NCBI GenBank assembly: GCA_022828595.1 | Contig: JAKGHH010000001.1 | Coordinates: forward strand, 140,139,017-140,203,016 | Length of the DNA stretch: 64,000 nt | From: Nelumbo lutea | Lineage: Eukaryota > Streptophyta > Magnoliopsida > Proteales > Nelumbonaceae | Reading direction: 5' to 3' | Part shown: positions 22,390 to 33,529 of the stretch, piece after piece | Layout of the letters: every line of letters begins with the position of its first letter | How positions within the stretch are numbered: the first letter of the stretch is position 1 | Translations under genes and position numbers: made by a program | The notes under the pieces: generated by a model | What the model was told of the DNA's origin: nothing | Databases searched by the model: none | The model's input: only the letters and a program-made list of their open reading frames with translations

Positions 22390-24642
22390 CTACTCCAAAG
22401 CCACTATCAAAGTAATACAATCCCATTTTTCTTAATGGGCGATTTTAATGCTATTTGCTCCGTGTATGACAAAAAGGGGGAGGACCTATCTCTTCCTGAG
22501 ATACAGCTCTGCATTGTTATCCTTACTTGTGGATGAGGATTTTTCAATTTCAAGATATTGGTTTTCACTTTTCATGGCCCCCGATTTACTTGGTCAAATA
22601 GGAGACAGTTGGAGTTTCTTATATCTGAACAAATTCACAGAGTTTTTTGTATCTGATTTGTGGATTCAATTTTTCTCATCTGCATGGGTTTCACATGTAC
22701 GGGCAATAGGTTTCGATCAAATTCAATACCCTACCGGCAATAGGTTTCTCACCTGCATGGGTTTCACATTTACCGCCAATAGGGTCAGATCCCACTGGAC
22801 TAAAGTAGATGGCATTCATGAACAAGTTTCTAATCTATGGGCTTCTAATTCTAATAATTTTACTGCTAAATGGGCATTCACAAAATAGAAATTGCATCAA
22901 TGGTTTACTACTACTTATGTTAAACTTCAAGTCTTCATCAACATGGAAATTAGTTTAGTTTCTCAAATTTCTGTTTTGCAAACATCAATTAGTTCTGAAG
23001 AGAACTTGAAAGAAAAATGATCCTTGCAAAGGGAACTTGATCATATTCTTGAGCTTGAAGACTTGTTTTGTTCACATGTTAATTTGCCTCTCAGAAAGCG
23101 AAAGAATAGTGTAATGCTGGCTAAAAAATTCTCAAGAACAGTGGGCGTCAGATTCTGATGCTATTGAAGATATTATTATACGTACCTATTTAATTTGTTG
23201 ATTTGTTTTCTTCCACTGACCCGGCCTATGAAGCCAACATACCTGCAGAGCTTGCCCCTTGTGATGTTACTACTCAATCGAAGATGACACTTTCCTCTAC
23301 AACTGACGAAATTAAAGCAGCTTTATTTGCTACCGATCCCCACAAAATCACCAGGCCTAGGGCCGGATGGAATTTCTGTGATATTATCAACATTAACTTC
23401 TGGGATTAGATTGGTATGGAACAATTGTTGCTTTTATTCAAAACATATTTAACAACTTGCTTCAAGACATTAAATTTATAAATGGAACCAAGCAACATAG
23501 TCTTGATTATTCCAAAAGCTGATGGGGCTGAACCGGTGATGGATTATCACCTAATTGGGCTCACCAATGTTACCTAGATATAAAATTGTCACAAAAATCA
23601 TCACCTCGAGATTGAAAAATATTCTTCCTCACCTTGATTTCTCCCATGTAAACAGCTTTTAGACATATTACTGATAATCATATTATTGCTGGTGAAATTT
23701 TGGACAGTATTCACAAGAAAATTAAAAGGATAAATTTGGTGCGAAGTTGGACCTCTCAAAAGCATATATGATCGAATATTGATGGAGTGGACTTTTTCTC
23801 ATTCATGTTCTAAAAATGAGAGGCAAATGGGAAGCCAACGACCCCTTTTCAACCACAAAGGGGACTGTCCACTCTCTCCTTCATTACCTGTTTATTTTGG
23901 GGGCCCGGGTTGATGTTCTTTCACGGATGTTACAAAATGCCCTCCTTAATCATCGTCTCAAAGGCCTTCGTCTTGGTTCAAGTGGCATTGTTTTGAACAA
24001 TATCATCTACGCGGATGATATTTTGATTTGTGGACATGGTTCCAAAAGAGAAGCTATCACCATCTTAAGGAAATATTATATCACTTTTGCTCCTGTTTAG
24101 GTTAAGAAGTTTTGGTAAATCCTCCTTATTTTTCAGTAAGATTGTTCATAGGAGCGAGGAATCGACAGAGAGTCATCTCTTTACTTACTTGGTGTTAAAT
24201 TGATGACGGGCCAAGAAACTTACCTAGGCTGCTAATTTTACGACTTCAGGAGCAATAAGGAGGGCGCTCAAAGGGTCATTAATAAAGTTTGTGGTCGTCT
24301 AGAAAACTAGAAGAGTCGGTTCTTGTCTCATGCTGGTCGGTCAGTGCTGATCCACAATAGTGTAAATTCTACCAAATTGCTCTCTCTTTCTCATTTAGAT
24401 GACCATAGACACATTTATCTTAAAGATTACAGAAATCTGAACATGGCTTTACTAATGAAACTATCTTAGGCGGTTCTTAACAGAACAGGACCATTTATGG
24501 GTCAACGTCTTGACCTCAAAGTATTTGACTACTAATTATAATTCTTGGACAGAACCGAGGCGTTCTACCTTGACTCACACCTGGTATAGTGTGCTATGAA
24601 TTTCTTCGAAAAGGTTGCAGCTAGATAGTAGGAAATGCTATT
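22390..24642 (+). pseudogene. LINE piece 3: endonuclease C-terminus and reverse transcriptase
   Basis: It opens with FFLMGDFNAICSVYDKKG (GDFN at 22438-22449), the endonuclease active-site motif, then FHGPRFTWSNRR (~22575). A ~75-bp near-duplication ('CATGGGTTTCACAT') lies at 22683-22775. The RT begins around 23500 with IPKADGAEPVMDY and GLTNV, passes through the ITDNHIIAGE-like segment and reaches the catalytic YADD at 24008-24019. Thumb and linker scraps reach ~24640. Numerous stops and shifts. This is L1-type ORF2, which nicks DNA and reverse-transcribes its own RNA at the target site. Confidence 0.85.
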
Positions 24643-25430
24643 ATGGCTGCAAGTCGGGTTAGGTTAGGTCGGTTGAGGCCAATCCTAATTCAATCCTAAG
24701 TTTTAAACCCCAACCATAACCCTAATCCAATCCGACCTTCAACCCGACCAACCCAACCCTAAATCTTACCCTAATTAAATTCCTTCAACCCTAACCTAAC
24801 CCAACCTAACCCAAAGTCAATTTCAGGTTGGATTGCTTTTTATCCTTTAAAACCTCATAAAATTTTTCGATTTTGGATCTTAATTCAACTTTCATTACAT
24901 ATATTAATCTTATGTTTCATTAGTATTTGCTTGTTGACATTATATTTTTGTTCTTTTAGTACAAATTTCTGAAAAAACTAGTGTTAAAAATGACTATAAC
25001 TTATTATGAGTTATGACTTACGATAGATCTTCTTTGGGCGGCAAACAACATAAAGGACATGAGGAATAAAATTTTCAAAAAACATAAAATAATGTTATTA
25101 AGGTTTTAGTCTTTCTGATTAGGATTAAGTGAAGTGATTATCTTAAAAGAAATACATAATACTATGTGGTGGAGGCTATACAAATATCATGCATCTAAAT
25201 AAATCAATATATGCTATATATCACATATCACATATATTTATATATGACATGTACTATAAAGTCGGGTTCGAATTCAGTTGGGTTGGCTAAGGGGTCAACC
25301 CTAACCCAATCCGAAATAAAATCAGATTCATGAATTTCAACCCTAACCATAACCCGAACATCAACCCAACCCAACCCAACTTTTTCAAGTTGGGTTCGGG
25401 CCAACCTGGCCCAAGTTGCAACCTTAATGG
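24643..25430. mobile_element. GGGTTAGGTT-type non-autonomous DNA element (hAT-like?)
   Basis: The left end GGCTGCAAGTCGGGTTAGG and the reverse complement of the right end, GGTTGCAACTTGGGCCAGG, are related inverted repeats. Both arms (24643-24840 and 25255-25430) are rich in AACCCTAACC/GGGTTGGG strings around an AT-rich core. It splits the LINE linker region. TSD unresolved; it could also be two adjacent MITEs. The CCCTAA-like strings are irregular and are not telomeric arrays. Confidence 0.6.
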
Positions 25431-25728
25431 CTATATATACTCCATGGATTGCATACATGATCCATGGCTCCCTTTGGGTGAGCCACCACAGCTCCCACAT
25501 ATTCACTTCTAATTCTCCCAATAGCTGACTTTATACATCTAGAAACACATGAGTGGATGCATTCCAAAATATCAGATTACTTTATGAAAATATTATGGCT
25601 TTGATTATCTCTATTTCACTCTGTTTAGTCATGATTTGAAAGATATTCTTGTCTAAAAGCATTCTCAATCTGGGAATTCTAACATCAGCCTTGGTTTATA
25701 GTCATTTAACTACTCATGAGGCATAATG
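25431..25728 (+). pseudogene. LINE piece 4: ORF2 linker
   Basis: Readable in shifting frames as the region downstream of LINE RT, with a DILVWKHSQSG-like stretch near 25640 and SHLTTHEA just before 25728. It ends at TAATG where copia B2 is inserted; homologous reading (an IIWKASS segment at ~42750) continues after B2. Confidence 0.6.
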
Positions 25729-25973
25729 TGATAACCGAACCTCTATCCACGTCACTCACCTTGGCTCTCTGGATACATCATGACACTTGTATATAGTTGT
25801 AAACATCTCAGCTTGTAGTCGTATTTTAACACGGCAAGCCATTGAGGCTTATCTCTGTAAAACTTGTTTTAATCTCCTTGTACTTGTTTTTTCATATAAA
25901 TAGATACTACAATTTCGGCCCAAATCAATTGGGTTTTAGCTGCAATTCTTCAAATCTCATGTTTATAGTTCCA
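25729..25973 (+). repeat. 5' LTR of B2
   Basis: TGATAACCGAACC to ...ATAGTTCCA, 245 bp. Matches the 3' LTR at 42465 throughout, with many substitutions and small indels, so the insertion is not recent. A TATAAATAG box lies at 25895-25903. Confidence 0.9.
25895..25903 (+). promoter_or_regulatory. B2 LTR TATA box
   Basis: TATAAATAG about 80 bases before the LTR end, conserved at 42629-42637 in the 3' LTR. Confidence 0.6.
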
Positions 25974-25986
25974 TGGTATCAGAGCC
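25974..25986 (+). other. B2 primer-binding site
   Basis: TGGTATCAGAGCC directly after the LTR terminal CA; initiator tRNA-Met type. Confidence 0.9.
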
Positions 25987-26028
25987 TTTGCTCAACAGTA
26001 CCACGGTCCATTCTTCTTGCTAAATCTA

Positions 26029-26960
26029 TGGGTTCATTGCATCCTAAACACTCTGAGAACTTAAGTGCCACATCAACTCCCTCATCAACCACAACAGGCT
26101 CACCATCACTGGTTATTGCCAATATCACCAATCTTGTACCAATCAAGCTTGATGGTACGAATTACATCCTGTGGAAATCTATCTTTGAACCAATTTTACG
26201 TGGTCATCGTCTTATGTCTATTGTAGATGGATCTCTTCCTGTACTTGATAAAAACAACACAGAGTTCGCATCACAGTACAAACGAGACCAGATGATATTA
26301 TCTTGGATTCAAGCAACCCTATCTCTTTTAGCCCTACCCTACATGGTGTGAAGTCTTCCAAGAAGGCGTGGGATATTCTTGAACGTCGGTATGCCTCAGC
26401 GACACCTATGCATGTTACCACACTTAGACGACAGTTGTATCGTCTCAGAAAAGGTTCTCTCTATGAATGAGTATTTGCAAAAATTCAAAGCAATCTGTGA
26501 TCAATTGATAGCCTGTGGATCCCCTATTTCAGACGATGAATTGCAAACTTACATATTGGATGGCTTACCTCAATCCTATCGCCTATTTGTTGCAACTATA
26601 CATGGCAAATTTCATATTGAATCTGTTACTTTGGAAGAGTTACATGACCTGTTAATTGGTGAAGAGTTATCTCTTTGGAAGACATTGCATCTGAACCGAC
26701 ATCTACATTCAATGCAAACAAAACTGCCCGCTCACCTCAATACGAGAGAGGCCCTAACAATGAGCGTTCATATCAGCAGCAACGAGATTTTGATACCACC
26801 AAACGTCCACACTTAGGACGGAACAACAACAATTCACCCAAATTTCAGGTTCCTCTTCCAAACAATTTTGGGTGTGTTCACACTTTTGACAGCCATCCAT
26901 CTATGCCCAACAACTGGCCTATCTGCCAAATATGAAATAAGACAGGTCATATTGCCCTTG
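26029..26960 (+). pseudogene. B2 gag
   Basis: The ATG at 26029 gives MGSLHPKHSENLSA, a Ser/Thr-rich start, then VPIKLDGTNYILWKS and LRGHRLMSIVDGSLP, the copia Gag N-terminal signature. A stop at ~26349 is followed in another frame by KAWDILERRYAS, LRRQLYRL, MNEYLQKFKAICDQL and LDGLPQSYRLF, the rest of the Gag core. The zinc knuckle (~26925-26972) is wrecked: the second Cys is a stop and the last Cys is Ser (CQI*NKTGHIALDS). Inactive. Confidence 0.87.
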
Positions 26961-27016
26961 ACTCCTTCCAAAGACTCAACCTCTCCTTTCAGGGTCGTCA
27001 ACCACCTAAGAAACCC

Positions 27017-28661
27017 ATGTCTGTGGCAGCTAATGCACTGGATACCCTCAATGATGCTACTTGGTATTCTGACACTAGAGCTTCTCATCATATTACACCT
27101 AACCTTAATAATATTTCTCTTTCTTCCCCTTACTCAGGCTCAGACGAGGTCAAAGTTGGTAATGGTCACGGGCTAGGTATTAAGCATGTTGGCTCCTTCA
27201 TAATACACTTACCACACACCTCCTTTCACGTTAAAAATATTTTACATTGCCCAAATGCTTCTAACAATCTTTTATCTATTTACCAGTTTTCTAATGATAA
27301 CAATCGTTACTTGATCTTTAACGAATCTAGCTTCATTGTGAAGGACAAAGCATTGGGTGCGACCCTTCATCGCGGAGCAACTGAGAGTGGACACTACCCA
27401 TTCAAGCCTTCTAAATCTCAGTCATCATCAACTAGTAAACCTGCTGTCCATGTTAGCAACCGCCAGTCACAGGATCTCTAGCACCACTGCCTAAGTCATC
27501 CATATCGGGACATACAAGCCTCCATTTTTTCTTCACTCTCCGTTAAGTCCTCCAACATTAATGATATGTGTTCATCTTGCCAACTTGGCAAAAATCAACG
27601 TCTGCCCTTTTGAGTCCTCATCATGTTATTCAAGCACTCATTTATTTTTAATTCATAGTGATGTTTGGGGTCCTTGCCCTATTTTATCAATTTCAAATTA
27701 TCGTTATTATGTATTATTTGTGATGATCATACCCGATATTTCTGAATTTTTCCCATGTGATGTAAGTCTGATTTCTTTGATATTTTTGTTTCATTGGAAG
27801 CAAAAGTTGAAAATTTATTTGATGCGAAAATTAGAATCCTTCGTATCAATGGCAGTGGTGAGTTCTCTAGTATGCCTTTCTCTTCTTTTTTTTGCCACAT
27901 ATGGCATAACTCATCAATTCTCGTGTCCGCATAGCCAAGCACAAAATGGAGTTGTGGAACTTAAACATCATCACATCATTGAAACTAGCTTTTCACTTCT
28001 CGCACACATTGCCATGCCTCGTAAATTTTGGGTTGAAGCATTTTTTACAGCAGTGTACCTTATTAATCGCATGCATATTCTCTCTTTTAGTCCTGCTACA
28101 CCGTTTGAATGTCTCTTTCAATCTTCCCCTGACTATTCTCATCTCCGGTTGTTCGGTTGTCTTTGTTTCCCATGGTTGCATCCCTATTCCAGTGATAAGC
28201 TTGATTTTCACTCCAGCAAATGCGTTTTTCTAGATTACAGTCCTCACTACAATGGGTATCGCTGTATGGATCTTCATTCACAATGTGTATACATATCTCG
28301 TCATGTCACCTTTGACAAAGTATTCTTTCATTTTTCTTCCTCTCTCATGACTGAACCTGCGTCATCTTCTTCCATTAATGACTCTATCTGACTGGCTACC
28401 CAACTCTCACCTTCCTGACATTGTTTGGACCTCCCCACATCCAGTCTCTAATGCTTCACATGAGGATCTGACACACCCAAGTTCCACTACACCATCTGCT
28501 CCTTCCCTTAATGCTCCTAGCCTATACCATCCCAACAATTCGACTACATCATCACCTACTTCCCCTTACAATATAACAAATCCACCTCCAGGCCCACCCA
28601 CTTCTGCCCCCACTTCTTTACCCATTTCTATAATAGAACCTAACCAATCCATAGCAACACC
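27017..28661 (+). pseudogene. B2 protease, pre-integrase and integrase
   Basis: The protease active site reads WYSDTRASHHIT instead of DSGA, so catalysis is lost. The pre-integrase has NNLLSIYQFSNDNN. The integrase core from ~27640 includes LIHSDVWGPCPILS, then a decayed middle, then the end of the core at AQNGVVELKHHH (~27937), where the usual E is present but its neighbours changed. RLFGCLCFPWLHPY and KCVFLDYSPHYNGYRCMD complete the C-terminal part. A Pro/Ser/Thr-rich spacer (28378-28661) leads to the RT, which now begins 12 kb away. Confidence 0.87.
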
Positions 28662-28662
28662 G

Positions 28663-30605
28663 TGTTAAACAGTTTTGTATGCCCTTATCTTCAATCAAAA
28701 TGACGTACTTTATGAGTTTATTGTAAATGAATAAAAGTGCATATTTGATTCATGTTCTCTTGGTATGTTTTTGTGTAATACCCTTAAACTGGACACTTAA
28801 TGAGATTCGTGTTATTTTAGAATGTTCACAGCCAGTGGGTCGGTCTAGGGAGACCTATCCTGACAAGGCTAACACTATGGTGCCACCAAGTCGGTTGGGG
28901 TGGCCTATCTCAACTGCCGGGGTGAGACCCTAGGCACATACAGTGTAGGATTAATTGAATCTTTGAACTGGACCAGATTTCCAGTATTGCCCTGGACCTT
29001 GGAGATTGATGAGCAAAACTGGAAATTTACACTCGACCCCTAGACTCGATTATGATACTGCACTAGGTGTCGGATTGGGTTGTCTTTGATATACCAATCA
29101 GTGAGATCCTTAGCGGGGGTAAAAACCTGGTTATGTTGGGACAGTCTGAGAATTCATCTGAGTGGGTGATCACAGTGACAGGATCAGCCCCTTTGTCAGA
29201 CAAAGGTAATGATCGAGGATGCACTCTCACTGATGGAAACCAAGATTGCCGGCAGCCGATTTCAATCGTTGAGATTTGTTTTTGCAAAATATATTTTATA
29301 TGAGATATAAAAGTATATATATTATGGTTTCGAAATGATTTACAAAAGGTTTTAATTCCCATGATCCATACAAGAGAGAGTGCAACATTGTTCCTTGTAG
29401 CCTAGGGAGAGGTCCTCTCTTGTTGGGTAGTGTATGATCATTATGGGTTGAGAGGTTAAGTGTATGACCATTGAGGATAATACCTTATGGGCTAATCTTG
29501 CATCTGCCCACAGTCCCTGATTGTTACAAGGTGGCTTGGCCCAGGGACCACTTAGGGTAAGTATTGGGCCCATAGAGCCCATTTGATGGGTTTTCACAGG
29601 GTGCACTATCCATAACAGTGTATTCGGCCAGGCCTTGTAACAAAGGCTGGGCCGAACCCATGTGGCTAATGTGTAGATCAATGTTTGGGTTTCACGCCAT
29701 ACAAGGAAGCCCAACTGGGCAACAGTTTGGAAGGCTAAATGAATACATAACCTTAATGGGCCTTAAGCCCATTTCGAACTGGGCTAATATGATTAGTCAC
29801 TTAAGGGGCGAATTCTGAGATGGATCAACTGATAGGATTGGGCCCAGACCCTATCCACTTAGAGAGTTCAATATCTAAATAAGATTTAGATCTGGAAACC
29901 TCCTAATTAGATTAGGAGATGACTGATCTAATCTGCAGATAAGATAAGGGTTATCCCTTATCACTTAAAGGGACTTCTAATCCAAATATGATTTGGGTTA
30001 GCAACTCCTAATGGGATTAGGAGCTGATCCCTTTTAAGTCTATAAAAGGAGGAGGGGGCGGCAGCCTTTAGACATGAAATGCAATACAGAGATCCTTGTC
30101 TTCAGAGCTGAGATTACTAGAAGAGAGAATTCTGCACCCTGCAAATACTCTCTTGCCGCCTCCTTCCTGCAGCTGCCGCCTACAGCAGTTCAATCTCCAG
30201 TTCTTGGGAGAAATCAAGATTTGAGATACCAATCTTTTGCAGAAAAGATTGGTGGGAGTTGTATTCACAAGCCGTCCAGTTGATTCTTGCGAAGGGTCAA
30301 ATTCTTTTGGAAGGATTATGCTCCACCCTGCACTGCGCCATCTTTAGTGGGAGCTGATTTTGGATCCTTCCTTGGGCGTGAACATCTCCATTGGGAGATA
30401 GTGCTTCTCTGTATCAGGTATTATCCCTCCCTACTCCTTTTTGGTTCATATTTGGTTCAGTTTATGGTTCAAGAATGATCCTTGAAAATATGATTTTCTA
30501 AATGGAAAATTCGATTCCTAGTTGAAGGGAGAGAAAAATTTTTGAAATTCGCCCCCTTATTCCGTAATCTTTGGGCGTCCATGTGATGGATTTCCTATCC
30601 CTTTA
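28663..30605 (+). repeat. Family-A 5' LTR of the block
   Basis: TGTTAAACAG to CTATCCCTTTA, 1943 bp, followed after one G by the PBS. It carries the TATAAAAGG box at 30041 and the poly-purine GGAGGAGGGGGCGGCAG stretch beneath it. Closest to the LTRs at 38814 and 7599. Confidence 0.92.
30041..30049 (+). promoter_or_regulatory. LTR TATA box driving the block
   Basis: TATAAAAGG in the expected U3/R position. A transcript from here would read gag-protease-integrase, then the antisense LTR/RT arm, then the sense arm. Confidence 0.6.
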
Positions 30606-30606
30606 G

Positions 30607-30619
30607 TGGTATCAGAGCC
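30607..30619 (+). other. Primer-binding site of the block
   Basis: TGGTATCAGAGCC one base after the LTR end; initiator tRNA-Met type. Confidence 0.92.
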
Positions 30620-31962
30620 AAGTTTCGATCCTGGGACCTGTGGGTTATGATCTAACCTCTGTTTTGCAAGATGGAGTGTGCGAACAACCCTGTTTAATTG
30701 ATTCTTGATTTTCTTTTATCAGTTATTTAATTTCATATTATTTTCTTGAATTAAAGATTTAATTAAAGATCAAAACCTAGACCTATTCGAACCAAGATTG
30801 GTTCAAACTGTTTGGACCAAATCTAGGGTTTAATCAAGGATGAAAGTCAGATCTAATTTTCCCACTAATGGGCCTGAGGATTGATATTTAATTAAATGGT
30901 TAATTCGGCCCAACCGGTAAAAACCCAGTTTTAAATAGTTAAAACTGCTAAAAGCTCACTTCAAAGGATAAATTTATATGGGCCGAACTGGGTAACCCTA
31001 ATTCAACCCATATACCTAGATAATATTAATGGTTAATATTATGGATTTTTAACGGGCTTCCAATGGGCCTTACAGATAATTAATTGATTGGATCAATTTA
31101 TCCCTGCATGAGATGTTTGGATGTGTGATGTGCTGCGTGCATGGGCCATAAGTGCTTGGCCCATGCTCATTCGACAGTGGCTCTTGCGCACACCATGGCT
31201 GAATGCACATCATTGCCACGATGTCCCTTTTGGTCATTAGATGACCTCCCTCAGTGGTGGGCCCCACACCTCATCAAGAGGTTATGTGCGGAACCCTAGC
31301 CGATTTAAGGCCCACTAAAATCTGACTTTATGAATGTTAGTGGGAGCCACTTTGGTTTGACCTAAATCAAAATAGGGCGTAATTAATTGTTCCCTCCAGC
31401 TAATATGAGTGCACGTGATAGGGAGATTCATATGATGAACTCTCTAAAGGCCTTCCATCATTAGCATGAGGATGGGTCCTTTAGTAATGAGGAAACGCAC
31501 CAGAAAATGTGTTATCCATTTGCTATTGGGCTTGTCTGAGTGTTTCATAAGATGATAGGGGCGTCATAGATTGATGTGGGAGGGGCTTCACCAGAAAATG
31601 GAAACTCTCTCACGGTACCTTGGCGTTCACGAACATGATGGGTGAGCATTCACTAGATAGAAAGGTTTACCTGAAAACAGCTCTGAACCTTGTCTGACAA
31701 TGGCCAAAGGGAAAACTCATATGATGAGTAGATATGATCCTTCACAGAAAGGTGGTGGGGTTATGCAGCTGAAACAGTTGGTTCCATGCACCCTATGTGA
31801 TTTCCCACATTTCTAGAGACAATCCGTAGTCTCCATCACTGAGAAAGGAGGGAAATCTTAGAGATGAATAAATGGAAATGGATCGTAGATTAAAATCCAT
31901 ATCTATGAAATGAACATGAATCAAATTAGGTTGTGGACTAATGTTTGCTCTTTTATCAGAAA
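30620..31962 (+). other. Long untranslated leader
   Basis: About 1.34 kb between PBS and the gag ATG with no significant ORF. The same leader, in reverse complement and interrupted, is found in A3 (15424-18405). Its family-wide conservation suggests a packaging or translation-control role, but no structure could be verified. Confidence 0.7.
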
Positions 31963-32790
31963 ATGGCAAACAGATTATTTGCAAAGCTTCATGACGACAA
32001 CAAGCTTAAGGGCCCAAACTATGCCGACTGGTACAGGAACCTTATGCTGGTCCTAGCTTCTGAAAAGCTGGACAAAGTGGCAAAGAATCCTGCCCTAGAG
32101 CATCTGGGTGACAGGGCTTCTGAGGCCCAAATGAGAGACTATCAGGAATGGGAGGAGAAAAACTCCCTTGCCCGGTGTTACATCATTGCCTCCTTGGACA
32201 ACCCAATACAGAGGCAGTTCAATCAGATAGAACTCACCAATGATATATTGGACAGTCTCAGGACGATGTATGAAGAGCAGAATCGTTCTACTCGATAAAA
32301 GGTCTTGAAATAGTTCATGACCACACAAATGTCCAATGGCCAACAAGTTCACGACCATTGTCTTCGGATGATGGGATACATCAACGAACTGGAGGCACTT
32401 GGATCCGGGTTGGACCTTGCGACCCAGATAGATGCTATCCTTAATTCTTTGCCTCCTTCCTTTAATCCATTCATCATGAACTATAACATGAACAAGCTGA
32501 ATGTCAGCTTGCAAGAGCTCAGCAATATGTTGCAAAGAGCCGAAGAACTGATTAGAAATGATGAGCCTGTATCTATGCTTGTTGAACCTAGCAAGACGGG
32601 CAAGAGAAAGGGGAAGGCAAAGAAGCCTTAGAAGAAAGCCACTAAGGGTAAGAAGCAGAAGAAAGACAAAGCATCGGATGCCTATCACTTCTACAAGAAG
32701 ACCGGCCATTGGAAAAGGAACTGTCCTGCCTACCTGGAATCCAAGAAAGGTAATTTCGAATCTTGTGTTATAGAAACCAATTTATTGGCA
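31963..32790 (+). pseudogene. Family-A gag in the block
   Basis: The ATG at 31963 gives MANRLFAKLHDDNKLKGPNY. The Gag core runs through EHLGDRASEAQMRDYQEWEE, SLDNPIQRQFNQIE and MYEEQNRSTR to a TAA at 32296, then another stop, then GYINELEALGSGLD and LNSLPPSFNPFIMNYN. The lysine-rich nucleocapsid region follows. The zinc knuckle at 32683-32724 reads YHFYKKTGHWKRNC: the first two Cys ligands have become Tyr by G-to-A changes, whereas the A3 copy keeps CRFC. A dead copy. Confidence 0.9.
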
Positions 32791-32794
32791 GCTT

Positions 32795-33529
32795 CTGCAT
32801 CCTGGTGTATTGATTCCGGGGCTTCAACTCATGCATGTAACTCACTGCAGGGGTTCAAGGTAAGCAGAATGCTGAGTGAAGGAGAAGTTACACACTACTT
32901 GGGGACTACTGCAACTGTTGCAGCCGCGGAAATAGGAACCATGGAGTTAATTTTTAGAGAATGAATAATTCTACTGAAAGATTGTCTTTATGTACAAAAT
33001 TTAAGGAGAATTTTGATTTTTGTTTCAAAATTGTGTGCAGATGGTTATTCTGTCTTCTTTAGTAATACGATTACTATTAAAAGAAATAACAGATTCATCA
33101 CATACGGAGAACTGGAGAACGGTGTTGACCGAATCACAAGGTTGGTAAAGGATGGTCCTTTGGATTTTCTAACTGTAGAAGATCTTCCCACCTATGAGCC
33201 ATGCCTACAAGGCAAGATGACGAAACGACCATTTAATGGTAAGCCTAAAAGATGTATAGGCACACTTGACCTAATACATACTGATGTATGTGGTCCCCTG
33301 AGTGTTAGGATACGAAATCAACACGTGTATTTCACCACCTTGACAGATGATTTCTCACGATATGGTTACGTGTACCTAATGAGACACAAGTCTGAATCCT
33401 TTGAAAAGTTCAAGACAAGGGGTCGAGAAACAGTTAGGGAGAGAAATTAAAGCCCTTCAATCTGATCGAGGTGGCGAGTATCTCTCTGACGAATTCAGGG
33501 ACTACTTAAAGGACAATGGTGAAGGGATG
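32795..33529 (+). pseudogene. Family-A protease, pre-integrase and 5' half of integrase
   Basis: WCIDSGASTHACNS with DSGA at 32812-32823 is the intact protease motif. DCLYVQNLRRILIFVSKL and NRFITYGELENGV are pre-integrase. A ~140-bp deletion at ~33124, relative to A1, joins this to DRITRLVKDGPLDFL. Integrase follows with LDLIHTDVCGPL, YFTTLTDDFSRYGYVY and KSESFEKFK. A frameshift at ~33412 precedes the GGEYLSDEF segment. The gene stops at 33529, exactly where the inverted LTR begins. Confidence 0.88.

Noticed and set aside
24690..25410. Runs of CCCTAA/AACCCT-like strings suggesting interstitial telomere repeats
   Set aside because: The period is irregular, units vary (AACCTAACCC, AACCCAACC) and they lie in the two arms of a TIR-like element, which explains them better.
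30607..30619. TGGTATCAGAGCC as part of a tRNA gene
   Set aside because: It is the primer-binding site adjoining an LTR end; no cloverleaf or internal tRNA promoter boxes around it.
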